DNA of 64,000 nt from an uncultured Prevotella sp. (GCA_900314995.1 OMXK01000011.1:1-64000), one strand, 5' to 3'; shown: positions 1 through 6,644, counted from the first letter of the stretch. Numbers and translations: made by a program. The notes: generated by a model not told the origin, from the sequence alone.

Positions 1-175
1 ACGGCATTATAAGGTGACGTTTTCAACAGAGTATGGGGAAAAGGACACAATGAGTATCTCGGCTGTGAGTAAACAGGATGCGGAGATAGAGACGCAGAGT
101 GTAATATTGGGCCTGAATCTTGGAATTGACGGGGAGGAGATTAGGATTGAGAATGTTGAAGAGGTAATCAAGTAG
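1..175 (+). CDS. 3' end of an unrecognised protein (partial)
   Basis: An open frame enters from the left edge and ends in TAG at 173-175. The 57 visible residues end in GEEIRIENVEEVIK and are acidic and strand-rich, with no motif I recognise. The next gene starts 2 nt after the stop, so the two are probably co-transcribed. The true start is outside the window, so neither length nor family can be judged. Confidence 0.5.
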   Translation, partial: RHYKVTFSTEYGEKDTMSISAVSKQDAEIETQSVILGLNLGIDGEEIRIENVEEVIK

Positions 176-177
176 GT

Positions 178-408
178 ATGACGCAGGATGAGAAATGGAT
201 GGCAAGGTATGAGGAGGTGGTTAGGTTTATAGAGGCTAATCACCGGAACCCATCGAAGCATCGTATCGAGGAGCATAATATGCTGAACTGGCTCAAAGCT
301 TCCCGCAAATTAATCAATGCGGGAAAAATGAAGCCGGAAAGGGTGAAGATGTTTGAAAAACTTCTTGCCTTGACGGAGCAGTATAGACGGAAAAATCAGT
401 ATGAGTAA
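178..408 (+). CDS. Small helicase-associated-domain protein
   Basis: This 76-residue protein has the W/Y-rich pattern of the helicase-associated (HA) domain that in Bacteroidota also occurs as a free-standing module: WMARYEEVVRFIEANHRNPS, then HNMLNWLKASRKLINAGKM and a basic tail ending RRKNQYE. HA domains are thought to bind DNA or RNA, and the predicted fold is three helices. It starts 2 nt after the upstream stop, which implies translational coupling with the truncated gene at the left edge. No helicase is visible, so its partner is unknown. The family call is recognition by pattern only. Confidence 0.6.
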   Translation: MTQDEKWMARYEEVVRFIEANHRNPSKHRIEEHNMLNWLKASRKLINAGKMKPERVKMFEKLLALTEQYRRKNQYE

Positions 409-496
409 CCCCCTCTCGGTCTCCCCGAGGGGAGAAGATGGAAGGCTGATGGATGAGGGATGATGTCCCTGGTCATTGGCTTCGGGCATATACGGG

Positions 497-537
497 CATC
501 CCCCGATTCGGTTCTTGGTGAACTGAGTCGGGGGATG
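497..537. terminator. GC-rich hairpin between converging genes
   Basis: An inverted repeat pairs 497-513 with 521-537 (15 of 17 positions Watson-Crick, 2 as G-T wobble) around a 7-nt loop. It lies between the helicase-associated gene on the plus strand and the XRE region on the minus strand. There is no long T-run on either side, so intrinsic termination is likely but not certain. Confidence 0.45.
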
Positions 538-557
538 TCTCGTTTGGTCGGGTTGGG

Positions 558-698
558 TCAATAGCGGTGCAGGTTGCAGACGATGGCGTAGATCTCAACG
601 ATGATGTCCTTGGGAACCTTGGACTCTACGGGCTTTCCTTCAACCATCTGTATGAAAGTGATGTTCTGCTCGTCAGTCTGTGTGGCAGAGCCCTTGCG
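558..698 (-). pseudogene. Possible remnant ORF downstream of XRE gene
   Basis: On the minus strand a frame of about 46 codons ends at 558 and reads like real protein (QTDEQNITFIQMVEGKPV, later DIIVEIYAIVCNLHRY). It is closed at its 5' end by TAA at 699-701 and has no ATG near its beginning. It lies just downstream of the XRE gene in another frame. It may be the tail of a decayed partner gene or a short gene with an internal ATG. I do not recognise the family. Confidence 0.25.
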
Positions 699-720
699 TT
701 ACACCTTTAGCTATCAGAAG

Positions 721-1041
721 TCAGAGAGCAACCCTTCCAATGCCTTTCATGTCAAGTACGACCTCAACACCCAATGCGCGGAATGCCCGCATCATGGAGG
801 CAAGAGTAATGCTTCTTCCACCTTCCAACCTACATACTTGGCCACGAGTAACCCCCATACGTTCACCGACCTCTTCCTGAGTGAGGTTCTTGGCAAGTCT
901 GGCTTGTTTAAGTGCTTCTCCAACTTTGTAGGCTTCAATGTCGGCCTTAACCTTTCTGTCAAACTCGTCACGTTCAGGTGTGCCCACCTTACCAATATGA
1001 CGGTCGAGCATTTCTGCATGTGTAGTCAGTTTCATTGCCAT
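721..1041 (-). CDS. XRE-family HTH regulator (HigA-like, orphan)
   Basis: A protein of 106 residues. The middle carries a classic helix-turn-helix: ALKQARLAKNLTQEEVGERM followed by GVTRGQVCRLEGGRSITLAS. The N-terminal 40 residues and the C-terminal ALGVEVVLDMKG strand are typical of antitoxin-type HigA/HipB regulators. A toxin normally sits next to such a gene, but no RelE/HigB-like ORF is visible on either side; the only neighbour is the short remnant at 558-698. It has its own sigma-ABfr promoter at 1079-1112. It may be a solitary regulator or the survivor of a broken toxin-antitoxin pair. Confidence 0.7.
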   Translation of the reverse strand: MAMKLTTHAEMLDRHIGKVGTPERDEFDRKVKADIEAYKVGEALKQARLAKNLTQEEVGERMGVTRGQVCRLEGGRSITLASMMRAFRALGVEVVLDMKGIGRVAL

Positions 1042-1078
1042 AATTAATTCGTATTTTGATTCTTTTGTTTTGACGCTG

Positions 1079-1112
1079 CAAAGATACGCATTGTCGAGGA
1101 AATACGCAACAA
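1079..1112 (-). promoter_or_regulatory. sigma-ABfr promoter of XRE gene
   Basis: Read on the minus strand, TATCTTTG (1086 to 1079) is preceded by TTG/TTTGTTG at about 1107-1113, a spacing of 20 nt. It sits 38 nt upstream of the XRE start. Confidence 0.65.
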
Positions 1113-1210
1113 ACTAAGAGAAATAATAGCTATGCTTTTGTCCTTTTTAACGTTTGAGGGTCGTGGCTGTCAAATAGGCGAACGATTATTCGTCAAATGG
1201 GTGAATAGAA

Positions 1211-1303
1211 CCTGGACAAATAACCAAATGAATACTTGCCAAATAACCAAGCGAAAACTTACCAAACAACCAAATAAAAACTTGCCAAACAACCAAATTG
1301 TTA
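1211..1303. repeat. Four copies of a 23-24-bp tandem repeat
   Basis: Units start at 1211, 1235, 1258 and 1281. The later copies share the core CTTGCCAAACAACCAAAT with small changes, and the first copy is the most diverged (CCTGGACAAATAACCAAAT). The repeats are pyrimidine-poor on the plus strand. They lie between the XRE promoter and the sod promoter with no gene inside. Confidence 0.75.
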
Positions 1304-1365
1304 TGTAAGCATTCGTTGAAATACACGTCTGCAGGCATGATGATTGGTGCCAATGACTTTTAGTG

Positions 1366-1408
1366 CTGGGGCCAGGCCCCAAAACTAAGTGCAGGGGCCA
1401 GGCCCCAG
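1366..1408. repeat. REP cluster 1 (two palindromes)
   Basis: Two GGGGCCAGGCCCC palindromes in the same orientation are separated by AAAACTAAGTGCA. This is the leftmost member of the family found around the RAYT transposase. It lacks the CTC/GAG outer borders seen in complete clusters, so it may be partial. Confidence 0.85.
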
Positions 1409-1625
1409 AGTTGAGTTTTTGAGTTAGCGGCAGTCACTTTCTTTGACTATGAAGGGTGTGGCAGCTGCTCGTTTTTGGGAACCAGTTGGGGCACTCTTCT
1501 TAAAATTTCTTGCATTATGTAACCTTAAGTGAAGCATATTGCTGCTATTTTTTATATCAATATGCGATATACACAAATATATTTAAATTTCCTCGCAAAA
1601 TATGGTAAGTTTCAGAAACTTTATG

Positions 1626-1633
1626 TATATTTG
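1626..1633 (+). promoter_or_regulatory. -7 element of sod promoter
   Basis: TATATTTG fits the TAnnTTTG -7 motif, 65 nt before the sod start. I see no clean TTTG -33 element at the right distance. Confidence 0.45.
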
Positions 1634-1698
1634 CGCCCAGAAAGGAAAAGAGAACTGCTCCCTGTGATAGTTATTAATCCCTAGATATTTAAAACCCC

Positions 1699-2289
1699 AT
1701 GTTTACATTGATTCAACTTTCTTATGCGATGGAGGCACTGGCGCCTGTGATCAGTGCTCAGACACTGTCGTTCCATCATGGTAAGCATCTGCAGGCTTAT
1801 GTCGATAATCTCAACAAGCTGCTTCCGGGCAGTGAGTATGAGGGGATGGCGCTGGAGGAGACGGTGCGAAAGGCTCCTGCCGGGCCGGTCTTTAACAATG
1901 CCGGGCAGATACTGAACCATGAGTTGTATTTCACGCAGTTTATGCCTGCCAGTGAGGCTGCGCAGGGACCGACAGGCGCGCTCGCTGCCCAGATTGAGAA
2001 GCAGTGGGGGAGTTTCGAGGCCTTCAAAGCCGAGTTCGAGGCCAAGGGCGTGGGACTGTTTGGCTCTGGCTGGGTGTGGCTGTCGGCGGATGCTGAAGGC
2101 AACCTGGTCATCACACAGGAGCCGGGAGCTTCTAATCCTGTGGTGAAGGGCTTGAAGCCGCTGCTGACCTTCGATGTCTGGGAGCATGCCTATTATCTGG
2201 ATTATCAGAATCGCCGTGCTGCTCATCTGGCTGCGCTGTGGCAGATTGTCGATTGGAGCGTCATCGCTGCCCGCTACGATGGTAAGTAG
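1699..2289 (+). CDS. sodB: Superoxide dismutase (Fe/Mn family)
   Basis: A 196-residue Fe/Mn superoxide dismutase that converts superoxide to hydrogen peroxide and oxygen in the cytoplasm. The four metal ligands are visible: His26 in SFHHGKH, His74 in ILNHELYF, and Asp159 and His163 in TFDVWEHAYYLDYQ. The GSGWVWL segment (123-129) and the C-terminal NRRAAHLAALWQIVDW are also family hallmarks. Length is normal. The start is slightly variant (MFTLIQLSYA) but keeps the L-x-YAMEALAP motif. A -7 element lies 65 nt upstream. A REP cluster begins 2 nt after the stop, so the mRNA 3' end probably lies in it. Which metal is used cannot be told here. Confidence 0.95.
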   Translation: MFTLIQLSYAMEALAPVISAQTLSFHHGKHLQAYVDNLNKLLPGSEYEGMALEETVRKAPAGPVFNNAGQILNHELYFTQFMPASEAAQGPTGALAAQIEKQWGSFEAFKAEFEAKGVGLFGSGWVWLSADAEGNLVITQEPGASNPVVKGLKPLLTFDVWEHAYYLDYQNRRAAHLAALWQIVDWSVIAARYDGK

Positions 2290-2290
2290 A

Positions 2291-2428
2291 TTTTTACCTC
2301 TGGGGTCAGGCCCCAAAACTAAGTGCTAGGGTCAGGCCCCGAGTTTAAGTTTCTAAAAGATACTTTATCTCGGGGCCTGACCCCAGCACTAAAATTTGAT
2401 CTCGGGGCCTGACCCCAGAGGTAAAAAA
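2291..2428. repeat. REP cluster 2 (four palindromes)
   Basis: Two forward GGGGTCAGGCCCC-type units are followed by two reverse GGGGCCTGACCCC units. The outer arms ACCTCTGGGG and CCCCAGAGGT are mutually complementary, so the whole 138 bp can fold as one large hairpin. It fills the gap exactly between the sod stop (2289) and the recombinase stop (2429). Confidence 0.9.
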
Positions 2429-3499
2429 TCAGAGGCCGAAAGCGGCGCGGATCAACTCATAACGATCCCTTAGCTCCATACCTGTATAGCGGAAAACGGC
2501 CTCGGAGCCCGGGCGATGGAGCCCTGCTGCATAGTAGTTGATCTGCACCTTGTTGAGCATGTCGATATGTGTCTTGCGGGCGAGCTTCGATGTGGCCACC
2601 TCGCAGATTGAGCGGTACTTGTTGTCGCCCGTCTCCGGGCAGAACAGGCTCACCCGTCGCGTGATCCCGCAAACTTCCAACAGCCTCCGAAGCGTCTTGT
2701 TATACCGCTGCTTCTCATACTTCAAGTTCGGCCCGACCAATCGAAGCCCAGTGCGGTTGATAATCTCCAGCGCAGGTTCGATCAGCGGTGTGATCACCTC
2801 GCGATTGGTGGATTGCCGCTTGGCCGTCTTCGAGGGGATGTAATGCACAAACGGAATGCCCTCATCCGAAACGGCCACCTTGTCGGGCGTCAGGCGAAGC
2901 AGGTCGCTGATACGGCATCCGACGGCACAGTTCAGCACAAACAGATCCTTGGCCCACTGCAGCTCAGCCGGCACAGCAGTCGCAATCACCTGTCTGACCT
3001 CCTCAGCCCGCAGAAACACCGGGGCGTCGTACATCACATGCATCATGACCCGCCGTTTCTGCGCCGAGATTTTCCGGAAGGGGGAGCAGCGTATCTCGCC
3101 CGTATTCTCAAGCTCTGCAAAGAACGCCCGCAACAGCTTCAGGTCGTGAACCGCCGTCGTATCGCGGATACGCTTCTGGGGTGGGCGATGGCCTGCTCCT
3201 CGCGGGTATAGCATGGGGTAGAGCGATACGTACTTGTACTCATCGGAGACAAACCGGCGGAAGTCGAGCACCATGTCGGCGGTAAACTTGTCCGCTTGCA
3301 AGGACGCACGCTTGGTGATGACCAGAAACCGCTGCAGCTTGCTGGCTTTCCCAAGTGCAACGGCATAACGCCCGTCGCCCATCACTCCATCGCGGTGAGC
3401 CTCTTCGATAAATCGCAGGAATCGGGGGTACATCAGTTCTGATGTTTTCCTGGCGTGAAACACGCGCAGACATCTGTTGAAAATAGCAAATGGTTCCAT
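2429..3499 (-). CDS. Tyrosine recombinase / phage-type integrase
   Basis: A 356-residue site-specific recombinase of the Bacteroidota XerD/integrase type. The N-terminal ~200 residues are the SAM-like DNA-binding domain. The catalytic part begins near CAVGCRISDLLRLTPDKV, which holds the first catalytic Arg. It continues through SKLARKTHIDMLNK, the R-K-T-H equivalent of HxxR, and ends with GLHRPGSEAVFRYTGM, where the Tyr of FRY is the likely nucleophile. It is bracketed by REP clusters 2 and 3, and no attachment sites or cargo genes are recognised. It may be a housekeeping-type or phase-variation recombinase or the relic of an element. A start at 3499 fits the family. Confidence 0.85.
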   Translation of the reverse strand: MEPFAIFNRCLRVFHARKTSELMYPRFLRFIEEAHRDGVMGDGRYAVALGKASKLQRFLVITKRASLQADKFTADMVLDFRRFVSDEYKYVSLYPMLYPRGAGHRPPQKRIRDTTAVHDLKLLRAFFAELENTGEIRCSPFRKISAQKRRVMMHVMYDAPVFLRAEEVRQVIATAVPAELQWAKDLFVLNCAVGCRISDLLRLTPDKVAVSDEGIPFVHYIPSKTAKRQSTNREVITPLIEPALEIINRTGLRLVGPNLKYEKQRYNKTLRRLLEVCGITRRVSLFCPETGDNKYRSICEVATSKLARKTHIDMLNKVQINYYAAGLHRPGSEAVFRYTGMELRDRYELIRAAFGL

Positions 3500-3837
3500 A
3501 TCTCTTTGTTTTTTAGTTATTTAGGTAATATATTAACGGCTGGAAAGGCTGTGTTATTGTCTTACCTCTGGGGTCAGGCCCCAAAACTCACTTCTGGGGC
3601 CAGGCCCCGAGATCAAATTTTAGTGCTGGGGTCAGGCCCCGAGATAAAGTATCTTTTGGAAACTTAACCTCGGGGCCTGGCCCCAGCGCTTAGTTTTGGG
3701 GCCTGACCCCAGAGGTAAGTTTTTGGGCTGGCGAAGGGGAGCCTGCGGCGAGGAGCGATATGCGGAATGCAGAAAAACCGGTTTTTCTGATTAGTTTTGC
3801 AAATTTCTTATTATTTTTGCAGCAAATATATTAAGGA
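3500..3837. other. Spacer with REP cluster 3
   Basis: This 338-bp gap is about half REP cluster (3563-3718). The rest is the recombinase leader on the left and an AT-rich promoter region for the methyltransferase gene on the right. A -7 element TATTTTTG lies at 3812-3819. No coding sequence is supported. Confidence 0.5.
3563..3718. repeat. REP cluster 3 (five palindromes)
   Basis: This is the largest cluster: three forward units (GGGGTCAGGCCCC, GGGGCCAGGCCCC, GGGGTCAGGCCCC) and two reverse units (GGGGCCTGGCCCC, GGGGCCTGACCCC). Spacers are fixed in type: AAAACTCACTTC, AGATCAAATTTTAGTGC and a longer AGTATCTTTTGGAAACTTAA segment. Outer borders are TTACCTC and GAGGTAA, inverted. Confidence 0.9.
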
Positions 3838-4179
3838 ATGAAGGACTATCCAGATAAGATGACGGTGGAGCAGGCGAGGAGGTTTGGTGAGGACGTGCTG
3901 AACATCGTGAGCCAGATTCCTCGTGGCAAGGTGACGACGTATGGGTATATCGCAGCGCTGGCGGGGTGGCCGAGCCATTCGCGGATGGTGGGGCGGACTT
4001 TGCGGTATACACCTGGAGCCGCTGAGTTGCCTTGCCATCGGGTGGTGAACAAGGAGGGGCGTACGGCTCCAGGGTGGAGTCGGCAGCGAACTTTGTTGGA
4101 AGAGGAAGGTGTGGTCTTCAAGAGCAACGGGCATGTGGATATGCAGCGACACCTTTGGGAGCCCTGGCAGATTATGTGA
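3838..4179 (+). CDS. MGMT-family DNA-binding/alkyltransferase domain protein
   Basis: A 113-residue single-domain member of the O6-alkylguanine-DNA alkyltransferase family. It contains only the C-terminal DNA-binding/active-site domain: IPRGKVTTYGYIAALAGWP (helix-turn-helix region), SRMVGRTLRYTP and the active-site motif LPCHRVVNKEGR. Alkyltransferase-like (ATL) proteins of this size have Trp in place of the Cys, but here the reactive Cys is present, so it could still accept alkyl groups. The N-terminal domain of Ogt/Ada is absent. It converges with the AlkD-like gene, 16 nt between stops, pairing two alkylation-damage functions. A -7 element TATTTTTG lies at 3812-3819. Confidence 0.85.
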   Translation: MKDYPDKMTVEQARRFGEDVLNIVSQIPRGKVTTYGYIAALAGWPSHSRMVGRTLRYTPGAAELPCHRVVNKEGRTAPGWSRQRTLLEEEGVVFKSNGHVDMQRHLWEPWQIM

Positions 4180-4195
4180 TCGGACAGCGGTGTAA

Positions 4196-5110
4196 TCAGT
4201 GGATGCTCATCCATTCTTTGCGTTCCTGTTCAGACATCTTTTCGATGGCGTAACGGAGCATGGTGCGGGGCATTGTGTGGGCATGCTGGCGGAGGAAGTC
4301 GCGCAGGAGGTCCATGCCAGCCTGGACCTCCGGTCGAGACTGCTCACGCTCGGCAAAGTCGAAGCGAGCTTCACTCTGCCCTCGCTTACTCGCAGCGTTG
4401 ACCTCCGGTCGAGACTTGCCCATCTCGCGGAGCATCCAACCTACGGCCTTATGCATGAGGTCGTGGGGGTGGTGCAGGTGGATTTCGGCATAACGCAGGC
4501 ACCACGATGGGTCGCCCTGATGGGAGGTTTTCCACGTGCAGACGATACTCATGCGTTGTTTCCACAGGCAGGGGCTGGCAGCGAGATCGTCCAATACCTT
4601 GAGCTTGTAGTCCTTCTGAAGTCTGTCTTCTTCGCCAATGGGGGGAAGATCGGGATGGCGACCCAGGTTCGTAGGCAGGAGGAGCCAATGGCCGAGGATC
4701 TTGGGCGCGGAGAGGTCGACGAGGTCCCAGTTGTTGGCCTGTTCGGCATATTGCAGGTACATGGTCAGGATTTCATCGCGCTGCTTGATGGCGTCGGGAT
4801 TGTTCTCCAGGCGTTTGGTGGCCAGTTTCTCGAATTTCGCCACGAGGATGAGGAAACCGCAGAGGCGCACCTCGTGCCAGCGGTTCATCAAGAGCTCGGG
4901 AATCTCGCCCAAGGGGAAATCTTGAGCCACACTTTTTACGATTTCGCGGGTCTGGGGCACTTTCAGGCCTAGGAATTCATCACCATAGCCATACTCGCCT
5001 GGTGCGGTTTTGAAGAACCCCATCAGCACCTTTCGCTGCTCTTCATTGCGCAGTGACTCCATGTATGTAATAATATCCTGTGCGTTACTTGCCATATTTT
5101 GTTCCATCAT
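4196..5110 (-). CDS. AlkD-like DNA alkylation repair protein with in-frame insert
   Basis: A HEAT-repeat DNA alkylation repair enzyme (AlkD family), about 304 residues from the ATG at 5110. AlkD proteins remove alkylated bases without base flipping. Recognisable blocks are GYGDEFLGLKVPQTREIVK, WHEVRLCGFLILVAKFEK, EQANNWDLVDLSAPKILGHW and the C-terminal HTMPRTMLRYAIEKM. Between MLREMGK and MDLLRDFL there is an extra stretch of about 33 residues that begins and ends with SRPEV; it is encoded by a 75-bp unit flanked by 17-bp direct repeats. An upstream ATG at 5185 is rejected because the promoter -7 box (5135-5142) lies downstream of it. An alternative start is 5095. Confidence 0.85.
   Translation of the reverse strand: MMEQNMASNAQDIITYMESLRNEEQRKVLMGFFKTAPGEYGYGDEFLGLKVPQTREIVKSVAQDFPLGEIPELLMNRWHEVRLCGFLILVAKFEKLATKRLENNPDAIKQRDEILTMYLQYAEQANNWDLVDLSAPKILGHWLLLPTNLGRHPDLPPIGEEDRLQKDYKLKVLDDLAASPCLWKQRMSIVCTWKTSHQGDPSWCLRYAEIHLHHPHDLMHKAVGWMLREMGKSRPEVNAASKRGQSEARFDFAEREQSRPEVQAGMDLLRDFLRQHAHTMPRTMLRYAIEKMSEQERKEWMSIH
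4325..4416. repeat. 75-bp in-frame insertion unit with 17-bp direct repeats
   Basis: The 17-mer GACCTCCGGTCGAGACT occurs at 4325-4341 and again at 4400-4416, exactly 75 bp (25 codons) apart, inside the AlkD-like gene. The intervening DNA encodes NAASKRGQSEARFDFAEREQ. It keeps the frame open and falls in a loop between helices where AlkD homologues, as I remember them, have no such segment. Confidence 0.7.
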
Positions 5111-5134
5111 GCATTTTTTTTCTAATTCATTTTG

Positions 5135-5142
5135 CAAAGATA
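5135..5142 (-). promoter_or_regulatory. -7 element upstream of alkD-like gene
   Basis: TATCTTTG on the minus strand, 25 nt before the chosen ATG (5110). It fixes the start downstream of 5135. Confidence 0.5.
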
Positions 5143-5182
5143 ACAATAATAATCGGAATAAGGCCTCATTTCGCGTAAAATT

Positions 5183-5311
5183 CACCTCTGGGGCCAGGCC
5201 CCAAAACTAAGTGCTGGGGCCAGGCCCCGAGATCAAATTTTAGTGCTGAGGCCAGGCCCCGAAGTAAAGTATCTTTTGGAAACTTAATTTTGGGGCCTGA
5301 CCCCAGAGGTA
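5183..5311. repeat. REP cluster 4 (four palindromes)
   Basis: Two intact forward units, one degenerate forward unit (GAGGCCAGGCCCC) and one reverse GGGGCCTGACCCC unit. Borders are ACCTC and GAGGT. It lies between the AlkD-like gene and the orphan terminator at 5311-5342, upstream of the transposase gene's 3' side. Confidence 0.9.
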
Positions 5312-5342
5312 AAAAAGAGGGAGCCATTTGAGTGACTCCCTC
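5311..5342 (-). terminator. Strong intrinsic terminator of the orphan transcript
   Basis: On the minus strand a 10-bp stem (7 bp GAGGGAG/CTCCCTC plus 3 more pairs, one a G-T wobble) with a 6-nt loop is followed by six T residues (5316 to 5311). It is the best-formed terminator in this part of the window and has no protein gene directly upstream of it. Confidence 0.75.
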
Positions 5343-5628
5343 AGGTTAACTAAAAGTGTTCTCATAGATACCTCTCTTTTTGCCGAGAGCTGATTATTAA
5401 TCTGTGCTCATAGTATTTGTTCATTGTCCTCAATAGCTTCCGCCTAAGGCATTAGAACAAAATTTATATTTGTATATAAATTGTGTCTGAAATTAGATTA
5501 CAACAATATCTTTAATGTCTGTGATAAATATTCATATCAAGACATTTTTTTATGTATTACGTAAATGCGCTCATTACCGCAAAAACCTTTGTGCTATATT
5601 GTAAAAGGTTATCTGTGTCATTGTTTTC
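5313..5628 (-). ncRNA. Candidate orphan small RNA or leader (about 310 nt)
   Basis: A complete sigma-ABfr promoter (5635-5666) points left and a strong terminator follows about 310 nt later at 5311-5342, with no gene of normal size between. The transcript would be AT-rich. It contains short ORFs only: a 15-codon ORF near its 5' end, a 20-codon ORF at 5362-5424 (MNKYYEHRLIISSRQKERYL), and an ATGA-overlapping ORF from 5365 that reads on into REP cluster 4. None of the conserved blocks of tmRNA or RNase P RNA was seen. It may be a regulatory RNA, a short-peptide gene or an attenuated leader for the alkD-like gene. Confidence 0.4.
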
Positions 5629-5634
5629 TGTGTG

Positions 5635-5666
5635 CAAAGATAAAAAACTTTATAATATAAAACAAA
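5635..5666 (-). promoter_or_regulatory. Orphan sigma-ABfr promoter
   Basis: TTTG (5666 to 5663), 20 nt, then TATCTTTG (5642 to 5635), on the minus strand. Both elements match the consensus, yet the next annotated gene in that direction is more than 500 nt away. Confidence 0.7.
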
Positions 5667-5746
5667 CTTTTATTGAAAAATCTTTCAAAAATTAACCTCA
5701 TTTAACGATTTAGACGAAATGTATCGGTGTGTTTACGCACACAGCC

Positions 5747-5829
5747 CAAAACTCATTGCTGGGGCCAGGCCCTAAAACTTAGTTTCGGGGCCTGGCCCCA
5801 GCGCTAAGTTTTAGGGCCTGACCCCAGCG
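5747..5829. repeat. REP cluster 5 (three palindromes), overlapping the transposase 3' end
   Basis: One forward unit (GGGGCCAGGCCCT), then GGGGCCTGGCCCC and a unit reading AGGGCCTGACCCC. The last unit overlaps the transposase stop codon and its final codons (5811-5829). Several units are imperfect at their outer base. Confidence 0.9.
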
Positions 5830-6611
5830 TGCGAAATGATGTAAGTGCTGATGGAGGTGAGGCAGGAGAGCTGGTTTATACCGGCTCCGAAGTCCAGGGC
5901 AGCCTGCAGAATCTCGTCGCGTTGCACTTTGGGGTAAGTCTTGAGGTCTTTGGGGTCTTTCACATGATAGGCAGAATTAAGGAAGTCGATTACCGCCTCG
6001 GTTGGGGCAATTCCACGGTATCTGTCGAAATCGAGGACTTGCTGGGCTTTCGGCAAAGGCGTGTGGACTTGTTCTCTCAGCTCGTCGAGTGGGATCCTGT
6101 TAAGGACGGTGGCGACAGCACAAATGGCGGACACCCGATTGGGCGCATTGGTGTATTCTGCCCAGCTGCTCCAATCGTAATCCTCGACACGCTGGCATAG
6201 CCTACCTGCAACCGGGTTCTGGTGGATGTATCGGATGAGCGTCAGGAAATATGAATAGGATTCGACGGGCTCGCTCTTGAATCTGTCTTGGAAGAGATGT
6301 CCGAAATGTTCGTACTTGTTGTTGTAGTACATCGCGTAGCGCGAAGCGATCTGCTTGACGGTCTTCGAGAGTTTCTCTTCCTTCTCTTGGATGAGGAGAT
6401 GGACATGGTTGGGCATGAGACAGTAAGTGTAAAATGCGCAACGCGGGGGTAAAGGACGTTTTAACTCGTCTTTTGGCGAGGTCATGTCGTGGAGGATCAT
6501 GATAAACTTGCGGTAATCGTCGTCGTCTTCGAAGATCTGTTGACGATTTACGCCTCTGAGCATCACGTGGTAGATGCCGCTTTGACTTGATAATCTGGGT
6601 TGTCGTGTCAT
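5811..6611 (-). CDS. REP-associated tyrosine transposase (RAYT, Y1_Tnp/HUH)
   Basis: A 266-residue HUH-type single-strand DNA transposase of the IS200-like Y1 family, of the kind linked to REP palindromes. The N-terminus has SGIYHVMLRGVNRQQIF. The metal-binding HUH motif is His69-Val-His71 in CLMPNHVHLL. The segment GHLFQDRFKSEPVESYSYF and then LIRYIHQNPV contains the candidate catalytic tyrosines (Tyr119 or Tyr121). The C-terminal ~80 residues look helical. The last codons (AGVRP) and the stop are made by a REP palindrome. The gene is flanked by clusters 5 and 6 and carries its own promoter (6645-6676). Being intact, it may still act on the surrounding palindromes. Confidence 0.93.
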   Translation of the reverse strand: MTRQPRLSSQSGIYHVMLRGVNRQQIFEDDDDYRKFIMILHDMTSPKDELKRPLPPRCAFYTYCLMPNHVHLLIQEKEEKLSKTVKQIASRYAMYYNNKYEHFGHLFQDRFKSEPVESYSYFLTLIRYIHQNPVAGRLCQRVEDYDWSSWAEYTNAPNRVSAICAVATVLNRIPLDELREQVHTPLPKAQQVLDFDRYRGIAPTEAVIDFLNSAYHVKDPKDLKTYPKVQRDEILQAALDFGAGINQLSCLTSISTYIISHAGVRP

Positions 6612-6644
6612 TTCCTAGCTAAATTTAATGTATAACATCGGCTG

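Larger units (their letters stand above)
1042..1698. other. 657-bp non-coding spacer
   Basis: No credible gene is seen. The region holds the XRE promoter, a 23-bp tandem repeat (1211-1303), a two-unit REP cluster (1366-1408) and the sod promoter. An ORF on the minus strand across 1170-1382 starts inside the REP palindrome and runs through the tandem repeat, giving a low-complexity W/F/L-rich peptide; I regard it as spurious. Confidence 0.5.

Noticed and set aside
721-1041. Complete toxin-antitoxin module
   Set aside because: No toxin-like ORF with a start lies on either side; only an orphan XRE protein is supported.
601-1047. Plus-strand 148-codon ORF over the XRE gene
   Set aside because: It is the antisense shadow of a clear helix-turn-helix gene and crosses that gene's promoter.
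1170-1382. Minus-strand ORF rich in W, F, L
   Set aside because: It begins inside a REP palindrome and is produced by translation through the 23-bp tandem repeats; low complexity and no family.
1681-2316. Long minus-strand ORF opposite sod
   Set aside because: Antisense to an unambiguous superoxide dismutase with all metal ligands.
2291-2428. CRISPR array interpretation of the palindromic clusters
   Set aside because: Spacers are conserved between clusters, units alternate in orientation, and no cas genes are present.
3455-3667. Plus-strand ORF reading through REP cluster 3
   Set aside because: Its sequence is only palindrome-derived GSGPE/GARP motifs; no start signal and no family.
5111-5185. 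Upstream extension of the AlkD-like protein
   Set aside because: Includes the -7 promoter box TATCTTTG; the extension is leucine-rich and not part of the family.
5313-5628. tmRNA, RNase P RNA or 6S RNA for the orphan transcript
   Set aside because: None of the conserved blocks of tmRNA or RNase P RNA is present; 6S could not be supported by a clear long bulged helix by eye.
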